From: Sideroxydans sp.
GTDB taxonomy: Bacteria; Pseudomonadota; Gammaproteobacteria; Burkholderiales; Gallionellaceae
DNA: 6,817 nucleotides
Direction: 5' to 3'
Assembly (NCBI GenBank): GCA_030823965.1
Contig: JAVBYP010000164.1
Span: forward strand, 1-6,817
The notes under the pieces are model-generated. The model saw nothing but the letters and a program-made list of their open reading frames with translations. It was not told the origin of the DNA and made no database searches. Below are positions 1-4,824 of this stretch, piece after piece (position 1 is the stretch's first letter; each line of letters opens with the position of its first letter). The translations under genes and the position numbers were made by a program.

Positions 1-268
1 TGAAGCTGTAAGCCGAAGTCACGCAATAGGCGCTGATGCCATTGAAATTGATTGCATAAAAATCGACCAATGCCGCCTCAAGGATGAGAACCGCAAGAAT
101 CGCCAATGCGCCACGCACGCGACCGAGAAACAATCCTCCCAGAAAGAACACCGCGTAAGAAGCATCGGGCAATGTCAGTGCCGAGCCAAAATGTTGGTAA
201 CGCGTCGCAGCCATGAGCAACACTAGCGCCGCGCCGATCCAAAATGTCTTGTTTTGAAAAATGTTCAT
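1..268 (-). CDS. btuM: BtuM, cobalamin-specific ECF-type S component (partial, C-terminus beyond window)
   Basis: This is the first 89 codons of a membrane protein that continues past position 1. It starts MNIFQNKTFWIGAALVLL and shows three hydrophobic stretches at about residues 9-22, 36-50 and 53-72. The start is set by a GGGAG Shine-Dalgarno at 275-279, six bases before the ATG. I call it BtuM from its size and hydrophobicity pattern, its place directly downstream of a btuB-like gene under a cobalamin riboswitch, and the segment SAYCVTSAYSF with Cys82. In the BtuM family a conserved Cys at about this position (Cys80 in the Thiobacillus denitrificans protein) coordinates cobalt and removes cyanide from cyanocobalamin. 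The predicted role is moving B12 across the inner membrane without a dedicated ABC ATPase. The rest of the protein is not visible. An unrelated small membrane protein is the alternative. Confidence 0.8.
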   Translation of the reverse strand, partial: MNIFQNKTFWIGAALVLLMAATRYQHFGSALTLPDASYAVFFLGGLFLGRVRGALAILAVLILEAALVDFYAINFNGISAYCVTSAYSF

Positions 269-283
269 ATCGTTCTCCCGTGT

Positions 284-309
284 TTCCTGCCGATCTTCAT
301 TGGCAGGAA
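284..309 (-). promoter_or_regulatory. Intercistronic hairpin between btuB and btuM
   Basis: A perfect 8-bp inverted repeat (TTCCTGCC / GGCAGGAA, 10-nt loop) lies in the 79-bp gap between the receptor stop and the btuM start, five bases upstream of the btuM Shine-Dalgarno. No U-tract follows on the minus strand, so it is not an intrinsic terminator. It could protect the upstream message from 3' decay or set the relative expression of btuB and btuM. The function is inferred. Confidence 0.5.
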
Positions 310-347
310 CTTTAACAGAAACGGCTTCGGTACGCCGCGCCGCATCA

Positions 348-2393
348 TTAATACTGATAGTTCAAGCCCGTAAAAATGGTCCGCCCTGGCAATGTGTAGG
401 CATTGTATTTACCCGCCGTGAACTGGCTACTGACCGCATAGTTGTAATATTTCTTATCAAACAGATTGTTAACGGATGCGTTCAACTGCAACGCACCCAT
501 CTGATGTACCAACTTGAGATCGGTCAATGCATAGGCAGGTATCGTCACACCCAAGGTATTCGCCTCGTCGTTCTCCATGTACTGAGAACCCACATAGCTC
601 CACGCCGCATTCAACCTTGTCTGCTGGCTGAAGGACCAAGATGCCCCTAGATTGGCCTTTTGGTTTGGCACGAGCGGCACATGCTTGCCACTCCAGGTAC
701 CAGACAGAATGCGCGCATCCGTATAAGTGAGCGCGGAATTCAACATCAGCTGCGGCGACATCTGCCACTTACCCGCGAACTCCACACCGCGCCTTTGCGA
801 CAACGGAAGGTTGGTGTTGCCCACGCCTGATGTAAAAGGATCAAGATGGATCTCGTCAGTCACCTTGTTGCTAAACACAGCGACACGCCAACTTCCCGCT
901 TGCACCTTTTGATCTAAACCGAACTCCACCCCCACCGCAGTTTGCGGGCGCAAGAATTGGAATTGATTCGCGTAGCTCGTATCCGATTCGTATATCTCGT
1001 CGACATTGGCAAAACGGAAGCTACGTCCGATCTTGCCATTCAGCGCGACGCCCGCATCTAACTCGTGGCGCAGCCCCAATTCATAGGCATTCTTTGAGGC
1101 AGCGAATGAGCTCGCAGGCGCAGCAGAGCTATTCGGCCCCCATGCCCCCGTCCCACCGGGTGCCGCCGCATCAAACGTATCCGTTCCACGCATCGCGACA
1201 CGCTCATTGCGCAATCCCACCAGCAACGTGGTGGCCCGAAACATCTGCGTCGTATTTTGCAGATACACCGCGTCATTACTTTGACTCATGCCAACTCGAT
1301 TGATGGGCTGATCGATATTTGCAACCGCATTTGAGGTGCGCAATGCGTAATCCCAACGATGCACATCGACACCCACCACCAACGCGCTATCTCCACCCAT
1401 TCCGTATGACACACGTACACGCGGCGTAAATGAATTCACGCTGAGGTCGCTATCGCGGTATGAAGGATTGCCACTATAGTCGTAATACGATCTTTGATTC
1501 TTTGCGCGATGCGACACACTTATATTGAGATCCGCATTCGCAATAGTTTGTTGCCACTCCAATCCTATCTGGCCCCCATCACGACTGGCGTGATCCAACG
1601 GGGTCGTCGCACCGCGCGGATCGCTAGTCACTTGATCAATGCCCAGTGACGCCTGCACCGTGCGCGCCCCAGGCAAGCGAATCGCTTGCTGGTCGGCTGC
1701 CAATTTCAGCGACAACTCTCCCGCCTCATTCAGCCAACGCAGGTCAGCTTGCACATTGCTTTGATCATTTCGATTGTTTGTACGATAGCCATCCGACTTC
1801 AATTTGCTTGCGGTCAAGCTGGCACTCGCCGCTTCCAAGCGATAGCCTGCTCTCACTTGCGCTTCGGCAGTGCCATAACTACCTGAGCGCAGTCCAAACT
1901 CCCCACTTGCTCCCTGCTTAGAAGCGCTGCGCGTGATGATATTGATCACACCACCGGTCGCGCCATCGCCATACATCACGGCCCCACTACCCCGCAGGAT
2001 CTCGATACGTTCAATGGCTGCAAATGGGATCGCCGACCATTGCACTCCAGACATATCTGGATCAGTGATACGTCGTCCGTCCAACAAGATCAACGTGTTT
2101 TGTCCAGCCGCCGCACCAAAGCCACGCATGTCTAACGACGTAGAAGCTGCGTTGTTTCCAAAATAATCCCTCATCGAAATGCCTGCTTGCGTAGCCAGCA
2201 ACTCAGGTACGGTACGGGCGCTACTTAGCTGAATATCGGCCCGAGTGATAACGGTCAGGTTGATCGGCTGGGTCGTCACCGTTTCTTTGAAGCGTGATGC
2301 CGTCACCACCACCTCCTCCAATGCGCTATTTTCAGCCTGCGCAAAAGCAGTGGCCGCACACAACAGTGCGCCTAATAGATATTTTTGTTTCAT
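348..2393 (-). CDS. btuB: TonB-dependent outer-membrane receptor, BtuB-like (cobalamin uptake)
   Basis: This 681-aa outer-membrane receptor is predicted to import cobalamins using energy passed on by TonB-ExbB-ExbD. Residues 1-20 form a signal peptide ending AFAQA. A TonB box (EEVVVTA) sits at about 26-32. A plug domain follows (about 35-155) with typical motifs: LDMRGFG, LILLDGRRI, and ERIEILRGSGAVMYG leading into GGVINIITR. The remainder is a beta-barrel. The C-terminal part has the usual NLFDKKYY motif and the chain ends in an aromatic residue (LNYQY), the outer-membrane insertion signal. The substrate is inferred from the cobalamin riboswitch in the leader and from btuM downstream. It is somewhat longer than E. 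coli BtuB (about 614 aa), the extra length being in the barrel. The ATG at 2393 has a weak GGGA Shine-Dalgarno at 2401-2404. Another corrinoid could be the substrate, but a siderophore is unlikely given the leader. Confidence 0.92.
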   Translation of the reverse strand: MKQKYLLGALLCAATAFAQAENSALEEVVVTASRFKETVTTQPINLTVITRADIQLSSARTVPELLATQAGISMRDYFGNNAASTSLDMRGFGAAAGQNTLILLDGRRITDPDMSGVQWSAIPFAAIERIEILRGSGAVMYGDGATGGVINIITRSASKQGASGEFGLRSGSYGTAEAQVRAGYRLEAASASLTASKLKSDGYRTNNRNDQSNVQADLRWLNEAGELSLKLAADQQAIRLPGARTVQASLGIDQVTSDPRGATTPLDHASRDGGQIGLEWQQTIANADLNISVSHRAKNQRSYYDYSGNPSYRDSDLSVNSFTPRVRVSYGMGGDSALVVGVDVHRWDYALRTSNAVANIDQPINRVGMSQSNDAVYLQNTTQMFRATTLLVGLRNERVAMRGTDTFDAAAPGGTGAWGPNSSAAPASSFAASKNAYELGLRHELDAGVALNGKIGRSFRFANVDEIYESDTSYANQFQFLRPQTAVGVEFGLDQKVQAGSWRVAVFSNKVTDEIHLDPFTSGVGNTNLPLSQRRGVEFAGKWQMSPQLMLNSALTYTDARILSGTWSGKHVPLVPNQKANLGASWSFSQQTRLNAAWSYVGSQYMENDEANTLGVTIPAYALTDLKLVHQMGALQLNASVNNLFDKKYYNYAVSSQFTAGKYNAYTLPGRTIFTGLNYQY

Positions 2394-2397
2394 TTGA

Positions 2398-2411
2398 ATT
2401 TCCCGAGAAAT
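2398..2411 (-). promoter_or_regulatory. Hairpin overlapping the btuB Shine-Dalgarno
   Basis: In the mRNA, AUUUC pairs with GAAAU across a UCGG loop. The only Shine-Dalgarno candidate for btuB (GGGA, 2401-2404) lies half in the loop and half in the 3' strand of this stem. It could reduce translation initiation. With five mostly A-U pairs it is marginal on its own. Confidence 0.35.
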
Positions 2412-2412
2412 A

Positions 2413-2433
2413 TTCCAAGCGTCCCCGCTGGAA
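2413..2433 (-). promoter_or_regulatory. Leader hairpin just upstream of the btuB ribosome-binding site
   Basis: The inverted repeat UUCC-AGCG / CGCU-(U)-GGAA closes a GGGA loop with one bulged base. The 8 bp are interrupted only by that bulge. The loop GGGA itself resembles a Shine-Dalgarno. No run of U follows, so it is not a classical terminator. It sits between the candidate attenuator U-tract and the btuB start, and may belong to a translational arm of the leader. Confidence 0.4.
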
Positions 2434-2438
2434 CATTG

Positions 2439-2514
2439 AAAAAATCAGGAATGTAGGGAGGGTGATGGGTACCCGGTGAAGAGCAACCATGTCGCCACCC
2501 GCGACATTACCTGA
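2439..2514 (-). terminator. Candidate riboswitch-controlled intrinsic terminator (attenuator)
   Basis: The RNA segment UCAGGUAAUG (2514-2505) is complementary to CAUUCCUGA (2453-2445) apart from one bulged U. The second arm is followed at once by six U residues (2444-2439). This is the layout of a rho-independent terminator with a long, internally structured loop of about 51 nt. The 5' arm also belongs to a competing hairpin, CCUGAA/UUCAGG (2526-2510), which in turn competes with P1 of the riboswitch. The inferred logic is that cobalamin stabilises P1, the terminator arm is freed, and transcription stops before btuB. The long loop and the overlap with three bases of P13 are the weak points. 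Confidence 0.5.
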
Positions 2515-2700
2515 ACCTTCTTCAGGGCCGGTATCCGGGCTCACAAGTCTTGATTCGTCGCCTTCCCATGCTTGCGCACAGTGGCATATCGACGAACCCA
2601 CACTTACTTACCGTTGCGGGGGCAGCACAGGCATCGGAGTCATCCTCCTCACCTGTTTCCCGTTTAACTGCGAGGCTCTCGCCTGACAGCACCTTGAAGC
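2489..2700 (-). ncRNA. Cobalamin (B12) riboswitch, class I
   Basis: Read on the minus strand, the leader contains the conserved landmarks of the cobalamin riboswitch in order. AAGGUGCU follows a P1 arm CUUCA (2699-2695). The core GGGAAACAGGUG comes next, then GCCUGUGCUGCCCCCGCAACGG. A peripheral stem UUCGUCG/CGACGAA pairs 2590-2596 with 2554-2560. The B12 box GAGCCCGGAUACCGGCC lies at 2542-2526, and the P1 3' arm UGAAG at 2524-2520. The hairpin 2507-2489 (7-bp stem, GGGUG loop) fits P13, because GCGGG in it can kiss CCCGC of L5 (2620-2616). The element lies about 100 nt upstream of the btuB-like gene and is expected to turn the operon off when cobalamin is plentiful. Confidence 0.95.
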
Positions 2701-2705
2701 GGGCG

Positions 2706-2714
2706 GATTGTAGC
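2706..2714 (-). promoter_or_regulatory. Extended -10 promoter of the btuB-btuM operon
   Basis: The minus-strand sequence TGCTACAAT combines a near-consensus -10 (TACAAT, 2711-2706) with the extended TGN motif (2714-2712). No -35 hexamer is visible at the proper distance (CCGGGG at 2734-2729), which the extended motif would compensate. The implied start site at about 2699-2700 coincides with the 5' arm of riboswitch P1, an independent consistency check. Confidence 0.6.
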
Positions 2715-2770
2715 AGAACACCAATTCGCCCCGGCGTCTCCAAAGCACTTGCAAAACACAGCGTTAGCGA

Positions 2771-2800
2771 TTGACTTAACAGGGTTTTCAAAACTATAGT
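2771..2800 (+). promoter_or_regulatory. Sigma70 promoter of the zapB-like/zapA operon
   Basis: TTGACT (2771-2776) and TATAGT (2795-2800) are separated by 18 bp and each differs from consensus by one or two bases. The predicted start site at about 2806-2808 falls at or within three bases of the ATG at 2809. An 11-bp palindrome, GTTTTCAAAAC (2784-2794), fills part of the spacer; its meaning is unknown. Confidence 0.75.
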
Positions 2801-2808
2801 GCGCCCCT

Positions 2809-3009
2809 ATGCAAAGTGAACTCGATGCTCTCGACAACAAATTGGCACAACTTGTGCAGCTCACTCAGCGTCTGCGCGCAGAGAACCTACAGCTACGCCA
2901 AGATGTGGCCGCCGCATTAAGCGGGCAACGTAAGAGCCAAGACAAGATCGAGCAAGCTGCACAACGCTTGGAAAAACTCCTCGCACAACTTCCTGACGAC
3001 ACCCAATGA
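2809..3009 (+). CDS. Small coiled-coil protein, TIGR02449/ZapB-like
   Basis: This 66-aa acidic, Q- and L-rich protein has hydrophobic residues in a heptad-like spacing from about residue 5 to 60 (LDALDNKLAQLVQLTQRLRAEN), so it is essentially one long coiled coil. It has no membrane segment or cysteine. Small coiled-coil genes of this kind sit directly before zapA in many beta- and gammaproteobacteria, which suggests a role near the Z-ring like that of ZapB. That role is inferred from context and architecture, not from a catalytic motif. The stop overlaps the zapA start by 4 nt (ATGA), indicating translational coupling. No Shine-Dalgarno precedes the ATG, and the promoter predicts a leader of 0-3 nt, so the mRNA is probably leaderless. 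A SlyX-like coiled coil is the alternative. Confidence 0.8.
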   Translation: MQSELDALDNKLAQLVQLTQRLRAENLQLRQDVAAALSGQRKSQDKIEQAAQRLEKLLAQLPDDTQ

Positions 3010-3320
3010 GCAATCAGAAATCCAGTTCGCTCGATGTGAACATCCTTGACCGCGAATTCCGTGTGGCGTGCCCAGAAGATGAGCGCGAGGAACTGCAGGA
3101 TGCGGTTGCCTATCTGGATAAGAAGATGCGCGAGATTCGCGACACAGGCAAGATCGCATCGGTCGAACGCATCGCCATCATGGCCGCCCTTAACATCGCG
3201 CATGAGCTTCTCACTACTCGCGTCGGCGGAGGCTTTGACCTCGCCGATTTGAAGCGTAGAATGCAAAGCATGCAGGCGACCATTGACGCATCACTGGTTG
3301 ACCAAGACGAGTTGTTCTAG
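3006..3320 (+). CDS. zapA: Cell division protein ZapA
   Basis: This 104-aa protein has the ZapA pattern. A short beta-stranded N-terminal domain (SSLDVNILDREFRVACPEDEREEL, about residues 7-30) comes first, then the helix AVAYLDKKMREIR (about 33-45). A long C-terminal helix follows (about 52-80) containing RIAIMAALNIAHELL, then an acidic tail. ZapA binds FtsZ in the cytoplasm, cross-links protofilaments and stabilises the Z-ring. Length is normal for the family (about 100-110 aa). The start overlaps the preceding coiled-coil gene by 4 nt and lacks a strong Shine-Dalgarno of its own, so translation is probably coupled. The 6S RNA begins about 13 nt after the stop, the same zapA-ssrS order as in enterobacteria. 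Confidence 0.92.
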   Translation: MSNQKSSSLDVNILDREFRVACPEDEREELQDAVAYLDKKMREIRDTGKIASVERIAIMAALNIAHELLTTRVGGGFDLADLKRRMQSMQATIDASLVDQDELF

Positions 3321-3333
3321 TCGTCACAAGTTT

Positions 3334-3509
3334 GTTCCCTGCGGTGTTCGTGAGATTCATAATTCTTTGAACCAATGAGCTATTGCTTAGGTTGCGACCC
3401 ATTTAAATCGCTGTTGTGAGCGTCCCTCGCGGACGCACCTGATGCGACCGGGAACCGACCCTCTTGAACCCAGGTTCAAGATATTGAGTCAACGGCACAG
3501 GCGGGGAAC
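3334..3509 (+). ncRNA. ssrS: 6S RNA
   Basis: The roughly 176-nt segment is closed by a 9-bp terminal stem, GUUCCCUGC (3334-3342) with GCGGGGAAC (3501-3509). Next to the 5' arm is GGUGUUCGUGAG, close to the start of E. coli 6S (GAUGUUCGCAAG). Near the 3' side is the inverted repeat CUUGAACC-CA-GGUUCAAG (3463-3480), which matches the conserved UUGAACC..GGUUCAAG of 6S RNAs. An apical hairpin GCGUCC/GGACGC lies at 3420-3436. The location right after zapA is the classic one. 6S RNA folds into an open-promoter mimic that sequesters sigma70 RNA polymerase in stationary phase and templates short product RNAs. The exact 5' and 3' ends may extend a few bases beyond the stem. I see TTGACC at 3298-3303 but no convincing -10, so the gene may have a poor promoter or be processed from the zapA transcript. 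Confidence 0.92.
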
Positions 3510-3518
3510 TTTTATTCC

Positions 3519-3550
3519 AGTGCGATCTTTCGAGGTCGCACTTTTCTTTT
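3519..3550 (+). terminator. Intrinsic terminator of 6S RNA / zap operon
   Basis: AGTGCGATCT (3519-3528) pairs with AGGTCGCACT (3533-3542) in a 10-bp stem (one G-U) closed by a stable UUCG tetraloop. The U-tract UUUUCUUUU (3542-3550) follows. It lies about 10 nt after the 6S closing stem and ends one base before the Shine-Dalgarno of the next gene. Confidence 0.9.
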
Positions 3551-3562
3551 GTGGAGCAGTGC

Positions 3563-4027
3563 ATGAAGTATTGGTTGATGAAATCTGAACCTTCCGATGT
3601 CAGCATCGACGACCTCGCTGGATTCAAAGATCAAACCGTCGCTTGGTATGGCGTGCGCAATTACCAAGCACGCAACTTCATGCGCGACCAGATGCAGGTG
3701 GGCGACGGCGTGCTGTTCTATCACTCCAACTGCAAGGAACCGGGCATCGCCGGCATCGCCCAAGTTAGCAGTACCGCCTATCCCGATGCCACTCAGTTCA
3801 ACAAAAAGAGCAAATACTTCGACGAGAAGGCCACGCAAGAGACACCGCGCTGGTTCAATGTGGACGTGCAACTGGTTAAGAAGATCACACTCATCTCCAT
3901 CGAAGAACTGAAGCGCCATCCTGAACTTGAGAATATGCGTACGTTGCAACGTGGCAACCGCCTTTCCATCACGCCACTTGCACCAGACGAGTGGAAGTTC
4001 ATAACGACCAAGTTGGTGGGCAAGTAG
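3563..4027 (+). CDS. EVE domain-containing protein
   Basis: This 154-aa protein consists of one EVE domain (PUA-like fold, THYN1 type). The signature N-terminus MKYWLMKSEP is followed by WYGVRNYQARNFMRD (about residues 28-42), then GDGVLFYHSNCKEPGIAGIAQV (about 47-68), then YPDATQFNKKSKYFD and PRWFNVDVQ. EVE/PUA-like domains carry an aromatic pocket that, in characterised members, reads modified bases in DNA or RNA; the ligand of this stand-alone type is not established. I chose the ATG at 3563 because TGGAG (3552-3556) lies six bases upstream and the family begins at MKYW. An in-frame GTG at 3551 would add four residues and sit before that ribosome-binding site. The 6S terminator leaves no room for a separate promoter after it, so expression must come from read-through or from a promoter inside ssrS. 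The stop overlaps the next start by one base. Confidence 0.92.
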   Translation: MKYWLMKSEPSDVSIDDLAGFKDQTVAWYGVRNYQARNFMRDQMQVGDGVLFYHSNCKEPGIAGIAQVSSTAYPDATQFNKKSKYFDEKATQETPRWFNVDVQLVKKITLISIEELKRHPELENMRTLQRGNRLSITPLAPDEWKFITTKLVGK

Positions 4028-4824
4028 TGGAGTGGTATCTCGCCTATTTTCTATTAGGCGCAGTCGCAGGCTTCTTTGGTGGCATGTTCGGCATCGGCGG
4101 CGGAACTATCCTCGTACCTGTGTTCCTGTGGCTGTTCGAGGCTCAAGGTTTTCCTATTGCGCACAGCATGCACCTTGCACTGGGAACCAGCATGGCAGTC
4201 ATCCTATTTACCTCCTTGGCGAGCCTGCGCAAACATCACCAACACGGCGCTGTCGATTGGACAGTGGTTCGCAACATCACTCCAGGTATCTTGCTGGGGA
4301 CTGCGCTAGGCGCAGTCTCAGCAGCACTGGTGTCTCCATATTTCCTGATGGTGTTCTTCGCGCTATTCGTTTATTTCGCGGCAGGACAGATATTGCTGGA
4401 AATCAAGCCGCACGCTGAACGTGAGTTGCCGGGAATGGCAGGAATGGGCCTGTTCGGCTCATTCACTGGATGGCTCAGTAGTTTGGTCTCTATCGGAGGA
4501 GGGACGGTCGTCATCCCATTCTTGATCTGGTGCAACCTCCCATTGCGGCGCGCTATCGGCACCGCCTCCGCCATCGGGTTTCCCATCGCGGTCGGCGGCA
4601 CCGTCGGCTACATCCTGATCGGATATCACATCCCAGAATTACCTGAATTGCATCTCGGCTTCGTCTATTTACCCGCCTTGTTTTGGGCTGCTCTCGCCAG
4701 CGTCATCACTGCACCATTAGGTGCCAAGACTGCGCACCGCATCAACGTCTCTTTGCTACGCAAATGGTTCGCCATCCTTCTGCTGGCCTTGGCGACTAAA
4801 TTGTTGCTAAAGGCTATTTCTTAG
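4027..4824 (+). CDS. TauE/SafE-family membrane permease (putative sulfite/organosulfonate exporter family)
   Basis: This 265-aa, very hydrophobic inner-membrane protein has about eight predicted helices. It shows the internal duplication of the TauE/SafE family. FFGGMFGIGGGTILVPVF (about residues 16-33) is echoed by LSSLVSIGGGTVVIPFLIW (about 150-168), each followed by a LGTSMAV or IGTASAIGF helix. Family members are linked to export of sulfite, sulfoacetate and other small anions, but the substrate here cannot be read from the sequence. I prefer the GTG at 4027 (MEWYLAYFLLG), which overlaps the EVE stop by one base (TAGTG) and has a GGTGGG-like ribosome-binding site at 4015-4020. An upstream GTG at 3991 would add twelve hydrophilic residues inside the EVE gene. 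The 3' end overlaps the convergent symporter gene by 11 bp, and no terminator is seen after it. Confidence 0.88.
   Translation: MEWYLAYFLLGAVAGFFGGMFGIGGGTILVPVFLWLFEAQGFPIAHSMHLALGTSMAVILFTSLASLRKHHQHGAVDWTVVRNITPGILLGTALGAVSAALVSPYFLMVFFALFVYFAAGQILLEIKPHAERELPGMAGMGLFGSFTGWLSSLVSIGGGTVVIPFLIWCNLPLRRAIGTASAIGFPIAVGGTVGYILIGYHIPELPELHLGFVYLPALFWAALASVITAPLGAKTAHRINVSLLRKWFAILLLALATKLLLKAIS

Noticed and set aside
2338..2393. Cys12 of the receptor as a lipobox (ALLC)
   Set aside because: The residue before the Cys is Leu, not Gly, Ala or Ser, and an ordinary signal peptidase I site (AQA) follows; TonB receptors are not lipoproteins.
2332..2791. Several open frames on both strands across the btuB leader
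   Set aside because: They coincide with the riboswitch, whose conserved boxes explain the sequence; the frames have no ribosome-binding site or recognisable protein pattern.
3298..3326. TTGACC at 3298-3303 as the -35 of a 6S promoter
   Set aside because: The base stretch 17 bp downstream (TCGTCA) is not a credible -10, so I mention it but do not annotate a promoter.
3463..3480. Inverted repeat CTTGAACC-CA-GGTTCAAG considered as a terminator or operator
   Set aside because: It is the conserved 3'-side helix of 6S RNA and is not followed by a U-tract.
3403..3627. Minus-strand open frame through the 6S region
   Set aside because: It runs across the 6S RNA 3' half, its terminator and the EVE start, and has no recognisable protein features.
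3991..4026. Upstream GTG start for the permease
   Set aside because: It would add twelve polar residues before the first helix and extend the overlap with the EVE gene; the GTG at 4027 fits the family start and stop-start coupling better.
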